From assembly GCF_029407905.1 (NCBI RefSeq), contig NC_073630.1, positions 55,701,001 to 55,765,000 of the forward strand: a stretch of 64,000 nt of DNA. Reading direction: 5' to 3'. The DNA comes from Bubalus kerabau (lineage: Eukaryota > Chordata > Mammalia > Artiodactyla > Bovidae). The notes under the pieces were generated by a model that saw only the letters and a list, made by a program, of their open reading frames with translations, was not told the DNA's origin and did not search any database. The translations under genes were made by a program, and so were the position numbers. Of the stretch, positions 32,596-44,080 are shown one piece after another; position 1 is the stretch's first letter; each line of letters starts with the position of its first letter.

Positions 32596-33575
32596 AGCCC
32601 AAAGAAGTCTCCACCCATAGCTGTGCCTGGAGAATACTTCACTTGTTCCTTCATCCGGGTCACTGTGAGGAAGGTCCAGAGGGATGCACACAACCAACTG
32701 ATCGTTTTCTCTCCACTTTTTCATAGACCAATAATTGCCTCCATCATGATGACCCACACACTCAACAGGGTAAACTTGGGTGTGGACACCATCGCCAAGA
32801 ACCTGAACAATATCTTTCTGTATCCTGAGGAGAAGTATCATAAGATCCAGGTACAGAACAAGATGTTTCAGGAATGCATTAACTGCCTGGAAGGGACGCA
32901 TATGTTTTTGAGTTTCCAGGGGCTTCCAGGAGAAGATGCTTCCGATTTCCAACCAAGAGTGTCCCCAAAGAATTCTGTGTGCTGAGAGAGGTCACCCTGC
33001 TCCAGCCCCTTAGCATGGAAAGGCACCAGAAGCAGCTGCTGAGCTCGGAACCCCGGGGGGAACACCTGAACCATAGCTTTGGATCTTCTCAGGCTTGCCT
33101 GTAGCCTCCCGTTTCCCCTTGCCAAGTCTTTTTTCAACCTCACAGCAGAGAAGATCAAGCCAGAACAGAGCTCAGGTCTGAGGTCACGCAGGGGCTGAGC
33201 ATGGTATGGACCAAGGCCAGGCAACAGAAGAGCTAGAGAGATATGCCAAATACACCTCCCAAGACAGCTGCCTACACCAGAGAGCCTCCAAAGTTGCCAC
33301 TGATAGGGAGCTCAAGGTACTGGAGTTCATTGTGGAGGCCTTGCAGAGCTGATGGCTACATTTGAGCCGCAGCTCTCCAGAGGGCAGAAGTTATTGGAGA
33401 ATGAGAACCTGGACTTGAAAGAGTGTGGCTCATGTCCTTAGTCCTCTTGGTTTCTCATTGGGTAGCCTTGCTAGAGGACATGAAGGCCTGGGGAATGAGC
33501 AAAACTGTATCCTCCAAACCTGAACTCTTACTGGTCATGGAGAAACTCTCATGAAATAAAAGCAGAGTCAGCTTC

Positions 33576-33592
33576 ACACACACACACACACA
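33576..33592 (+). repeat. (CA)n at the 3' end of the UBXN6 pseudogene
   Basis: The CA run starts about 15 nt after the aataaa motif, where the poly(A) tail of a processed pseudogene would be expected. Confidence 0.8.
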
Positions 33593-34215
33593 AATTATGT
33601 ATATTAAGTTTGAAACCATAACTGAAGAGAAGTAGAATTAGTTGTAGTTCAAGAACATTTTCATTTCAAATCTTGTTAGAAAATGCCAGGTTTATAATCT
33701 AAATAAAAATTATCAAACAATGTTGCAACAGTGGGTATACGTTATATTTAATTTCTACACAAAACTTCATCTTACTGAATATTTCTTAACATGGTAAGCA
33801 TTGAAAAAAAAGAGTGTTGAACAAGACAGAATTGAATTTATTACAGTGATGGAAAATATATAAGCTGAATAGATAAGAATATATATCATATACAAAGAGA
33901 AAATAATTATAATAATGTCATACAATTTAGAGTGAAACAGTGGCTAACAAATTGATCGGCTCTTAAGGAGGAGCCAATGAAGCAAAGATCAGAGGAGGAA
34001 TATTTTTTTATCTGAACTCACTAACATTTTGATAGATCCATTTTTTTTTTGATAGATCCATGTTAAAGAAGTGATAAGAAGACCACTGTGGCTGAGAAAT
34101 AGTCAAAAAATGGGAGAAAAATATAGTGTCACATGAGATCATACAGGCAAATATGAAAAAAATCAGGATAACAAGTCTGAATTTTATTCTAAGGGTAAGA
34201 AAGTCATTGGAAATG
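33593..34215. other. Unannotated sequence
   Basis: No gene recognised. A 20-bp unit, gatagatcca plus ten T, at 34031-34050 is followed by a second gatagatccat at 34051. Confidence 0.45.
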
Positions 34216-36625
34216 TTGTATTCAGTTCAGTTCAGTCCCTCAGTCTTGTCTGACTCTTTGTGACCCCAGCAGCAACCACAGCACTCCAGGCCTCCATGTA
34301 CATCACCGATTGCCAGAGTCTACCCAAACCCATATCCATCGAGTCAGTGATGCCATCCAACAATATCATCCTCTGTTGTCCCCTTCTTCTCCTGCCCTCA
34401 ATCTTTCCCAGCACCTCGGTCTTTAAAATGAGTCAGCTCTTCGCATTAGGTGGCCAAAGTCTTGGAGTTTCAGCTTCAACATCAGTCCTTCCAATGAACA
34501 CCCATGACTGATCTCCTTTAGGATGGAGTGGTTGGATCTCCTTGCAGTCCAAGAGACTCTCAGGAGTCTTCTCCAACATAACAATTAAGAAGTATCAATT
34601 CTTCAGCGTTCAGCTTTCTTTATAGTCGAACTCTCACATCCACACATGACTACTGGAAGAACCGTAGCCTTGACTAGACGGACCTTTGTTGGCAAAGTAA
34701 TGTCTCTGCTTTTTAATACTCTGCCTAGGTTGGTCATAACTTTCCTTCCAAAGAGTAAGTGTCTTTTAATTTCATTGCTGCAATCACCATCTGCAGTGAT
34801 TCTGAAGCCCCAAAAAATAGAGTAAGCCACTGTTTCCGTTGTTTCTCCATCTATTTCCCATGAAGTGATGGGACCGGATGCCACGATCTTAGTTTTCTGA
34901 ATGTTAGGCTTTAAGCCAACTTCCATTCTCCTTTTTCACTTTCATGAAGAGGCTCCTTAGTTCTTCTTCACTTTCTGCCATAAGGGTGGTGTCATCTGTG
35001 TATCTGAGGTTATTTATGTTTCTGCCAGCAATCTTAATTCCAGCTTGTGCTTCCTCCAGTCCAGTGTTTCTCATGATGTACTCTGCATATAAGTGAAATA
35101 AGCAGGGTGACAATAAACACCCTTGACGTACTCCTTTTCCTATTTGGAACCAGTCTTTTGTTCCATGTCCAGTTCTAACTGTTGCTTCTGGACCTGCATA
35201 CAGGTTTCTTAAGAGGCAGGTCAGGTGGCATGGTATTCCCATCTCTTTCAGAATTTTCCACAGTTTATTGTGATCCACACAGTCAAAGGCTTTGGCATAA
35301 TCAATAAAGCAGAAATAGATGTTTTTCTGGAACTCTCTTGCTTTTTTGATGATCTAGTAGATGTTGGCAGTTTGATCTCTGGTTCCTCTGCCTTTTCTAA
35401 AACCAGCTTGAACATCTGGAAGTTCACAGTTCACATATTGCTGAAGCCTGGCCTGGAGAATTTTGAGCATTACTTTACTAGAGTGTGAGATGAGTGCAAT
35501 TGTGCAGTAATTTGAGCATTCTTTCACATTGCCTTTCTTTGGGATTGGAATGAAAACTGACCTTTTCAGTTCTGTGGCCACTGCTGAGTTTTCCAAATTT
35601 GTTCACATAATGAGTGCAGCACTTTCACAGCATCATCTTTCAGGATTTGAAATAGCTCAACTGGAATTCCATTACCTCCACTAGCTTTGTAGTGATGCTT
35701 CCTGAGGCCCACTTGACTTCACATTCCAAGATGTCTGGCTCTAGGTGAGTGATCACACCATCGTGATTATCTGGGTCCTGAAGATCTTTTTTTGTACAGT
35801 TCTTCTGTGTGTTCTTGCCACCTCTTCTTAAATCTTCTGCTTCTGTTAGATCCATACCATTTCTGTCCTTTATTGAGCCCATCTCTGCATGAAATGTTCC
35901 CTTTGTATCTCTAATTTTCTTGAAGAGATCTGTAGTCTTTCCCATTCTATTGTTTTCCTCTATTTCTTTACATTGATTGCTGAGGAAGGCTTTCTAATCT
36001 CTCCTTGCTCTTCTTTGGACCTCTGCATTCAACTGGGTATATCTTTCTTTTTCTCCTTTGCTTTTAGCTTGTTTTCTTTTCACAGCTATTTGTAAGTTCT
36101 CCTCAGACAGCCATTTTGCTTTTTTGTATTTCTTTTTCTTGGAGATGGTCTTGATTCCTGTCTCCTGTACAATGTCACAAGCTTCCATCCATAGTTCATC
36201 AGGCACTCTGTCTATCAGATCCAGTCCCTTAAATCTATTTCTCACTTCCACTGTATAGTCATATGCTATGCTATGATATGATATGCTATGCTAAGTCGCT
36301 TCAGTCGTGTCCGACTCTGTGCGACCCCATAGACGGCAGCCCACCAGGCTCCGTCGTCCCTGGGATTTTCCAGGCAAGAATATTGGAGTGGGTTGCCATT
36401 TCCTTCTCCAGTGCATGAAAAGTGAAAGTGAAGTCACTCAGTCGTGTCTGACTCTTAGCGACCCCATGGACTGCAGCCTACTAGGCTCCTCCGTCCATGG
36501 GATTTTCCAGGCAAGAGTACTGGAGTGGGGTGCCATTGCCTTCTCCAGTATAGTCATAAGGGATTTGATTTAGGACATACCTGAATGGTCAAGTGGTTTT
36601 CCCCACTTTCTTCAAGACATAATGT
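34216..36625 (-). mobile_element. BovB LINE, longest copy, minus strand, split by Bov-A2
   Basis: On the minus strand it starts upstream of the RT (VRNRFKGLDLIDRVPDELW in the frame at 35994-36251, with 5' sequence continuing beyond a SINE to about 36625). It carries the linker region (MGKTTDLFKKIRDTKGTFHA), RT motif A near 35270, motif B (GVRQGCLLSP) and motif C, here YTDD. It ends in an (ACTGA)n tail at left. Multiple frameshifts break ORF2. The apurinic endonuclease domain of the family is missing. Confidence 0.94.
36264..36547 (-). mobile_element. Bov-A2 SINE inside BovB, minus strand
   Basis: Minus-strand dimer with a (GCATA)n-like tail at left (tgctatgctatgatatgata). Perfect 11-bp target duplication gtatagtcata at 36253-36263 and 36548-36558. 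BovB sequence resumes after it. Confidence 0.95.
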
Positions 36626-36707
36626 AGGCATTTAAATTATTTCCCTGGATGCTAAGCAAAGAAATGGTAGTAGGAAATCAAAAGTGGAAAAAAAGAGAAG
36701 CCAGTTA

Positions 36708-37050
36708 GAGTGTTTTAGTCACCTTGAGCTTCCATTACAAAATAGCATAGACTGAGCAGCTTAAACAACAAGAGATTTCTTTCTCATAGTTCTAGGGGCT
36801 ATGAAATACAAGATCAGGCATCAGTATGATTGGGTTCTGGTTAGAGCTCTCTCTCTGGCTTACATACAGCCCCTTCGGGATGTGTCTTCATCTGACTGAG
36901 AGAAGAAGAGAGAATAGGCTCTCTGGTGTGTCCTCCTGTGCAGGCACTAATCTCCTCTTGAGGATTCCAGTCTCATGATCTCATCTAAAACAAATTATCT
37001 CCCAAAGAGCTCACCACTAGGTATCATTGAGGGTTAAAACTTCAACATAC
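36708..37050 (-). repeat. Old mammalian interspersed repeat (LTR/MER-like), minus strand
   Basis: Same family as 1294-1690 read in reverse: ttacaaaatagcatagactg, gcagcttaaacaacaagaga, tctttctcatagttctagg, then atctcccaaagagctcacca and a gggttaaaacttcaacatac end. Database name uncertain. Confidence 0.6.
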
Positions 37051-39423
37051 AACTGGTACAGGGTAGGGTTGGAGTAAGTTGAAGGTGCCAAACAGAATTC
37101 AGTTTCACAGCATTGAAAATAATTGCAAGAGTTTGGGTGAGAACAGATGGTGGCTCAGACCAAGGTCATATGAAAGGCAAAGAGAAGTAGATAGTTTCTC
37201 TCTGAAACTGGATTTATTCTAATGGTAGCTTTAAGAGTCACTAATGGTAGAGTTAAAAAGAGACTGTAGTGTGAGGAAATTAGATTATTCAAGCATAGTT
37301 CTGAGAGAGTCAAAACCTAGGCAGGTTGATAAGAAGTCTGGGTTCCCTGAAGAGGTGGAAGCTGTCTGGGGCATTCAAGAAAGAAATAGGAATCTGGAAT
37401 TCTCAAGGAGGAGGAAAGGACAATTTTTTTTTTCCCTACATTGCTTTTTAAGAATTATATAAAAATAATCACGATGGTGTGATCACTCACCTAGAGCCAG
37501 ACAGCCTGGGATGTGAAGTCTAGTGGGCCTTAGGAAGCATCACTATGAAAAAAGCTAGTTTAGGTGATGGAAGTCCAGTTGAGCTATTTCAAATCCTGAA
37601 AGATGATGCTGTGAAAGTTCTGCATTCAATATGCCAGCAAATTTGGAAAACTCAAATTTTCCACAGGACAGGCAAAGGTGAGTTTTCATCCCAATCCCAA
37701 AGAAGGGAAATTACAAAGACTGCTGAAACTACTGCACAATTGCACTTGCCTCACACACTAGTAAAGTAATGCTCAAAATTCTCCAACCCAGGCTTCAACA
37801 GTATGTGAACCATAAACTTCCAGATGGTCAAGCTGGTTTTAGAAAAGACAGAGGGACAGTCCTAAGATGGTTTAGAATAGAATGGGGAGATCACTTTCTC
37901 CCAGACAAATTCATCAAAAAATCATTTGAACTCAGAACAAATTCCACAAAACAACTTCTGAACGCTGGTGGAGGACTCCAGGCACCCAGAAAGTCAGCCC
38001 TTTTTCTTCAAAAGGAGATAGAACAAAATATAAAAGATAAAAAGAGAGACAAAAGAGTTAGAGATGGAACACCAGGAAACCCACTCAGCTGCGGGTCTGT
38101 GGGGAGTTTTGGAATCTCAGAGGGCAACATAACTGGGAGGAAGAAAAAAAAAAAACAAAAACAAAAAAACACATGCCTAACCATAACTCCCAGTGGAGAA
38201 GTAGCCCAGACACTCGGGTCCAGGAAGCAGGGGCTGAACAGGTAGCCGTGGGCTGTGTGCTTAGGGTAAGGATCAGGCCTGAATGTCCTGAGAACAATCT
38301 GAGGGAGCTAAGGTGAGATAGCAACCCAAACTGTGGATGGCCAGAGAGAGAAGTAAAAAACAAAAAGAGAGAGAGAAAACTTACCCAAGAAAAGCTCTAA
38401 GGCACAACCTGGTCCTCTCACAGAACAAAGGACTGAGCAAATACCAGAGGAGAGTTAGCTGCCTACGGACCGGTCCCTCCCCACTCCAGAGGCAGAGAGG
38501 CAGGTGGGCGACAGCCAGAGCCAGAAGGCCAGGAGCAACCTCAGGCCCAGAGACAGCATCCTCCACCAAACTGTAAACAGACTCCCAGGTGCTAACAAAG
38601 TCTTCCTCGGATCCTGGACAGTTGACATCCGCCATGAGGGCCACAGTCAGAGATCAGGTCTCCAGAGGAGACACACAGAACACCTGAGATGGCGCTCCCA
38701 ATGCACACGCAGGAAACCCAAGAGCTGGGATAGGGGAGTTGTTAAGATGCACTGCCCAGCTGGGAGAGTGCACTCACCAAGCACCTGGTTGCCTGAGCTG
38801 CTCCAAGCTGGGAAGGGCACAAAACGTAGGCCCAACTGAGTCTGTGCCTTTGTGGAGTACCCGAGAACCTGAACCTGAGTGTCTTAGACCTGGGAAGTGC
38901 ATGCAATCCAGGGCCTGCTTTAGACAGTTCCCCTGCAGAGCAACCTGGAGCCTGAGCAGTGTAGACCAGGAAAGCACACATGCCATGATGGGGGCAAACC
39001 CAGTGTGGCCCAGATGCTGTGAGCACTCTCCACACAGGCCACTGATATTTGTTTGCAGTGCTTCTCCCTCCCCACAGCACAACTGAACAAGTAAGCCTAA
39101 ATAAGTGACCACTTTCACCCCCTTGTGTCAGGGCAGAAATTTGACACTGAAGAGACTTGCAAACAGAGGAAGCCAAAATAAAGAAAGAAGAGGGAACTGC
39201 TCTGGAAGTGACAGGTGCAACAGAGTAAAACCCTGTAGTTAGTACTGACTACATTGATTGGGCCTATAGACCTTGAGAAGAAGTATAACCTGGAATAAGG
39301 AACTATCTGAAACTGAACTGATCCCACACTGCCCTCAACAGCTCCAGAGACATTTCTAGATATATTTTACAATGATCATTTTGTTATTTTTAATTTTTTT
39401 TTTTTTTATTTTTAAGTTCCTTT

Positions 39424-39690
39424 GGCACCCCACTCCAGTACTCTTGCCTGGAAAATCCTATGGGCAGAGGAGCCTGGTAGGCTGCAGTCCATGGGGTCGC
39501 TAGGAGTTGGACACGACTAAGCGACTTCACTTTCCCTTTTCACTTTCATACATTGGAGAAGGAAATGGCAACCCACTCCAGTGTTCTTGCCTGGAGAATC
39601 CCAGGGACGGGGGAGCCTGGTGGGCTGCCATCTCTAGGGTCGCACAGAGTCGGACACGACGGAAGTTACTTAGCATAGCATAGCATAGCA
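39424..39690 (+). mobile_element. Bov-A2 SINE in the L1 5' UTR
   Basis: Complete dimer with an agcatagcatagcatagcat tail. L1 5'-UTR sequence (T-rich block before, tttaatttttatttttataa after) continues on both sides. This is the innermost layer of the nest. Confidence 0.93.
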
Positions 39691-39919
39691 TTACTCATTT
39701 AATTTTTATTTTTATAACCTACTACTACCTTTGCAAAAAAAGACCATATTTTTAAAGAAAATTTCATATATACATTTTTTATAATTTTGTGATTTTTTTT
39801 TAATATTGTATTTTTGAGAGTCTAACATATATTTTAGATTTTTATCCTTGCTTTATGGTTTTTGCTATCAATTTTGCTACCTTTAAGAATCCAATCTTCA
39901 ATACCCATTTTTACGTAAG

Positions 39920-40205
39920 AGTGTGATTACTGCTTTGATTGCTCTCTCCCTCTTTTGACTCTCCTTTTTCTCCACCAGGTCAACTCTATCTCCTCCCTCC
40001 CCCTTCTCTTCTCTACCCCTCTGAATCTTTTGGGGCGTTCTGCTCTGTGGAGAACGCTTCAGGAATTGATTGCTGGCTAGATTGTTCTCTCTCCTTTTGA
40101 CTCCCCCTCTTCTCCTCCTGGTCACCTCTATCTACCTCCTCCCTCTTCTCTTCTCCATGTAACTCTGAAACTCTCTGGGTGTCCCTCACTGTGGAGAATT
40201 TTTCC
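39920..40205 (+). repeat. Tandem units in the L1 5' UTR
   Basis: Two CT-rich units of about 140 bp in tandem, each with a tgattgct-ctctctcc start, a tctcctcc middle, a ccttctcttctc block, and an end near ctgtggagaa (about 39925-40055 and 40063-40200). Tandem repeats in 5' UTRs are known in several mammalian L1 lineages and may act as promoter modules. No promoter activity can be judged here. Confidence 0.6.
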
Positions 40206-40726
40206 ACCATTAACCTAGATGTTTTATCATCAGTGCTGTATGGATGGATAAGTCTTGAGACTATTGTAAGAATAATACTGAAAGCCAGAGGCAGGAGGCT
40301 TAAATCCAAAACATGAGAACTCCAGAAAACTCCTGACTGGAACATTAATCAATAGGAGGTCATCCAAAAGCCTCCATACCTACACTGAAACCAAGCTCCA
40401 CCCAAGAGCCAACAAGTTTCAGGGCAAGACATACCAAGCTAATTCTCCAACAAAGCAAGAACATAACCCTGAGCATTAAAATATAGGTGGCCAAAAGTCA
40501 CACCAATCACATAGACACCTCAAAACACACTAACAGACACTTCATTGCACACCAGGAAAAAGAAATCCAGCTCTACCCACCAGAACACCAACACAAGCTG
40601 CCATAAATAGGAAACCTTGACAAGCCACTCATGCAACCCCACCCACAGGGAAGAACCTCCAAAATACAGAGGAACCACAAATTTCCAGCATCAGAAGGCT
40701 ACCCAAAACATAGCAATCCAAACAAG

Positions 40727-41665
40727 ATGAAAGGCAGGGATACGTTTAGCTGGTAAAGGAACATGATAAATGCCCATGAAACCAAAAAAAAAAAAAAAAA
40801 AAAAAAGAGGAGAAGATAAGAAGTCTACCTGAAAAAGAATTAAGAACAATGATAGTAAAAATTATCCAAAATATTGAAAACAAAATGGAGTTACAGATAA
40901 ACAGTCTGGAGACAAGAATTGAGAAGATGCAAGAAAAGTTTAATAAGGACCTAGAAAATAAAAAAGAGTCAATCAGTAATGAATAATGCAATAACTGAGA
41001 TCAAGAGCACTCTGGAGGGAACCAACAGTAGAACAACTGAGGTAGAAGATAGGATAAGTGAGGTGGAAGATAGAATGGTGGAAATAAATGAAGCAGACAG
41101 GAAAAAATAAAAAAATAATTAAAGGAAATGAGGATAACCTCAGAGACCTCTGGGAGAATGTTAAATGCCTCAACATTACAATCATATAAGTCCCAGAATA
41201 AGAAGACGAAAAGAAAGGCCATGAGAAAATACTTGAGGAGATAATAGTTGAAAACTTCCCTAAAATGGGGAAGGAAATAATCACCCAAGTCTAAGAAACC
41301 CAGAAAGTCCCAAACAGGATAAACCCAAGGCAAAACATCCCAAGACACATGTTAATCAAATTAATGAATATCAAACACAAAGAACAAATATTAAAAGTAG
41401 CAAGGGAAAAACAACAAATAACACACAAGGGATCCCCATAAGGATAACAGCTGATCTTTCATTAGAAGCTCTTCAGGCCAGAAGGGAATGGGAGGACATA
41501 CTTAAAGTGATGAAAGAGAAAAACCTACAACCCAGATTACTGTACCCAGCAAGTATGTCATTCAAATATGAAGGAGAAATCAAAAGCTTTACAGGCAAGC
41601 AAAAGCTAAGAGAATTCATCACCATCAAACCAGCTCTTCAACAAATGCTAAAGGATTTTCTCTAG
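40727..41665 (+). pseudogene. L1 ORF1 remnant
   Basis: The region encodes the L1 ORF1 RNA-binding chaperone: a coiled-coil segment (NSLETRIEKMQEKFNKDL by the nearby frame) and the C-terminal domain (near 41450-41660, RPEGNGRTYLK/LLYPASMSFKYEGE in sense frames). The expected length is about 310 codons. It carries a 24-A run at 40783-40806 and many stops (for example aaaaaataaaaaaataatta near 41102), so it cannot make the protein. Confidence 0.85.
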
Positions 41666-41722
41666 ACAGAAAACACAGAAAGGGTATATCAACTCGAACG
41701 CAAAACAACAAAGTAAGTGGCA

Positions 41723-42233
41723 ATGGGATCATACTTATCAATAATCACCTTGAATGTTAAACAGGTTGAATGCCCCAACCAAAAGACAAAGGCTGGCTGA
41801 ATGGATACAAAAACAAGACCCTTATAGATGCTGTCTACAAGAGACCCACCTCAAAACAAGGGACACATACAGACTAAAAGTGAAGGGCTGGAAAAAGATA
41901 TTTCATGAAAATGGAGACCAAAAGAAAGCAGGAGTAGCAATACTCATATTATATAAAATAGACTTTAAAATAAAGGCTGTGAAAAGAGACAAAGAACACT
42001 ACGTAATTATCAAAGTATCAATCCAAGAAGAAGATAAATATAACTATATATGCACCCAAAATAGGAGCACTGAAATATGTAAGGTAAATGCTAGCAAGTA
42101 TGAAAGAAATTAACAATAACACAATAATAGTGGGAGACTTTAATACCCCACTCACACCTATGAATAGATCAACTAAACAGAAAATTAACAAGGAAACACA
42201 AACTTTAAATGATACAATGGACCAATTAGATCT
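41723..42233 (+). pseudogene. L1 ORF2 endonuclease remnant
   Basis: ORF2 starts near 41723 and frameshifts by one base near 41757. It then reads LNAPTKRQRLAEWIQKQDPY, QETHLKTRDTYRLKVKGWKK (catalytic Glu in QETH) and, after a second frameshift near 42050, NNNTIIVGDFNTPLTPM (endonuclease Asp-Asn motif). It stops abruptly after DQLDL at 42230, where antisense L1 sequence begins. Confidence 0.9.
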
Positions 42234-42762
42234 AACATTCTCCCAGAGGTCTCTGAGGTTGTCCTCATTTCCTTTAATTCTTTTTTATTTTTTCTTCTCT
42301 GCTTCATTTATTTCCACCATTCTATCTTCCACCTCACTTATCCTATCTTCTACCTTAGTTGTTCTACTGTTGGTTCCCTCCAGAGTGCTTTTGATCTCAG
42401 TTATTGCATTATTCATTATTGATTGACTCTTTTTTATTTTCTAGGTCCTTATTAAACTTTTCTTGCATCTTCTCAATTCTTGTCTCCAGACTGTTTATCT
42501 GTAACTCCATTTTGTTTTCAATATTTTGGATAATTTTACTATCATTGTTCTCAATTCTTTTTCAGGTACTTCTTATCTTCTCCTCTTTTTTTTGGTTCCA
42601 TGGGCATTTATCATGTTCCTTTACCTGCTAAATATATCTCTGCTTTTCATCTTGTTTAGATTGCTGTGTTTTGGGTGGCCTTCTGATGCTGGAAATTTGT
42701 GGTTCCTTTGTATTTTGGAGGTTCCTCCCTGTGGGTGGGGTTGGACGAGTGGCTTGTCAAGG
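42234..42762 (-). mobile_element. Inverted copy of L1 ORF1 5' half
   Basis: This 529-bp segment is the reverse complement of the 40615-41163 type of sequence in the same L1. In a 113-base sample I counted about 9-10 differences. It has only eight T where the sense copy has 24 A. It therefore derives from a related L1 rather than from a recent local inversion. It lies between ORF2 endonuclease and a BovB tail. Confidence 0.92.
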
Positions 42763-42917
42763 GAACTACAGAGGATGAGATGGTTGGATGGCATCACCGA
42801 CTTAATGGACATCGGTTTGGGTAGACTGTGGGAGTTGGTGATGGACGGAGAGGCCTGGTGTGCTGTGGTTCATGGCGTTGCAAAGATTCGGACATGGCTG
42901 AGTGACTGAACTGAAAA
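42763..42917 (+). mobile_element. BovB 3' tail fragment inside L1
   Basis: About 150 bp of BovB 3' end, reading ORF2 C-terminal residues RMRWLDGITDLMDIGLGRLW and ending ctgagtgactgaactg. It abuts antisense L1 ORF1 on the left and sense L1 ORF2 (aaaacaaatgggacctaatt) on the right. Confidence 0.92.
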
Positions 42918-44053
42918 CAAATGGGACCTAATTAACCTTAAAAGCTTTTACATGATGAAGGAAACTATAAGCAAGGTTAATAGATAGCCTTCAGAATGGG
43001 AGAACATAATAGCAAATGAAGCAACGGGCAAAGAATTAATCTCAAAAATATACAAGCAGCTCCTGTAGCTCAATTCCAGAAAAATAAACTACCCAATTAT
43101 AAAATGGGCCAAAGAACTAAACAGACATTTCTCCAAAGAAGACAGATGGCCAACAAAACCTGAAAAGATGCTCAACATCACTCATTATCAGAGAAATGCA
43201 AATCAAAACCACAATGAAGTATCATCTCATACTGGACAGAATGACGGCCATCAAAAAGTCTACAGACAATAAATGCTGGAAAGGCTGTGGAGAAAAAGGA
43301 ACCCTCTTATACTGTTGGTGGGAATACAAACAAGTAGAGCCACTATGGAGAACAGTGTGGAGATTCCTTAAAAAACTGAAAATCGACCTGCATATGACCC
43401 AGCAATCCCTTTCTGGGCATACACACTGAGGAAACCAAAATTGAAAGAGACACGTGTACCCCAATGTTCATCACACCACTGTTTACAATAACTAGGGCAT
43501 GAAGAATCCTAGATGTCTATTGGTGGATGAATGGATAAGAAAGCTTTGGTACATATACACAATGGAATATTACTCAGCTATTAAAAAGAATGCTTTTGAA
43601 TCAGTTCTAATGAGGTGGATGAAACTGGAGTCTATTATACAGAGTGAAGTAAGTCAGAAAGAAAAACACCAATACAGTATATTAATGCATATGTATGGAA
43701 TTTAGAAAGATGGTAACGATGACCCTATATGTGAGACAGCAAAAGAGACACAGATGTAAGAACAGACCTTTGGACTTGGTGGGAGAAGCCGATGGTAAGA
43801 CGATTTGAGAGATTAGCATTGAAACATGTATATTATCATATGCAAAATAGACCAGTCCAAGTTCGATGCATGAGACAGGGTGTTCAGGGCCTTCCCTGCT
43901 GGGATTTATCCTGAGGGAAGGGATGTGCAGGGAGGTGGGAAGGGCTTCAGGATGGGGAACACATGTACACCCATGGCTGATTCATGTGAATGTATGGCAA
44001 AAACCACCACAATATTATAAAACAATTTACCTCTAATTAAACCTAATAAATAA
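42918..44053 (+). mobile_element. L1 ORF2 C-terminal region and 3' UTR
   Basis: Degraded ORF2 C-terminal sequence with CGEKGTLLYCWWEYKQVEPL and a WRTVWRFLKKLKIDL block (frame 43196-43429), then WYIYTMEYYSAIKKNAF (frame 43499-43705), then a 3' UTR ending ttaaacctaataaataaa. Confidence 0.88.
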
Positions 44054-44080
44054 AGAGAGAGAGAGAGAGAGAGAGAGAGA
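44054..44080 (+). repeat. (AG)n at the L1 3' end
   Basis: An uninterrupted AG run where an L1 poly(A) tail would be expected, directly before the target duplication. Confidence 0.9.

Larger units (their letters stand above)
31691..33575 (+). pseudogene. UBXN6: UBXN6 processed pseudogene, interrupted by BovB
   Basis: UBXN6 (UBXD1) is a cytosolic cofactor of the AAA ATPase p97/VCP with a central PUB domain and a C-terminal UBX domain. This intronless copy shows the PUB region best: VPGEYFTC, then VNLGVDTIAKNLNNIFLYPE, then KIQVQNKMFQECINCLEGTH (about 32620-32910). Downstream frames give ERHQKQLLSSEP, then FFNLTAEKIKPEQSS, then FIVEALQS of the UBX domain. It ends in MEKLS-stop at 33552-33554 with aataaa at 33555-33560. 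The N-terminal part is degraded (31700-31860, VRKELRA visible) and cut from the rest by a minus-strand BovB. Frameshifts and stops throughout make it non-functional. It is 5' truncated, and no target duplication was found. Confidence 0.85.
37855..44077 (+). mobile_element. L1-BT LINE, 5'-complete but internally rearranged
   Basis: Begins with an L1-BT-type 5' UTR (atggggagatcactttctcc near 37879) and ends in an L1 3' UTR followed by (AG)n. Imperfect target duplication agaaaagacagagg (37841-37854) against agaatagaagagg (44078-44090), lying in BovB. Order: 5' UTR, Bov-A2 insertion, ORF1, ORF2 endonuclease, then antisense ORF1 and a BovB tail where the RT should be, then ORF2 C-terminal and 3' UTR sequence. 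The RT domain is missing altogether. Non-functional. Confidence 0.9.

Noticed and set aside
38742..39176. 144-codon minus-strand frame and its overlapping neighbours
   Set aside because: They lie in the GC-richer L1 5' UTR and have no protein family features. All six frames are unusually open because of base composition.
41001..41348. 115-codon hydrophobic minus-strand frame that looks like a membrane protein
   Set aside because: Antisense of L1 ORF1. The apparent hydrophobicity comes from T-rich complement of A-rich coding sequence.
42234..42762. Simple inversion of the resident L1 ORF1
   Set aside because: The sense ORF1 is still in place at 40727-41665, and the antisense piece differs by about 8% in a sampled stretch and in its A-run length.
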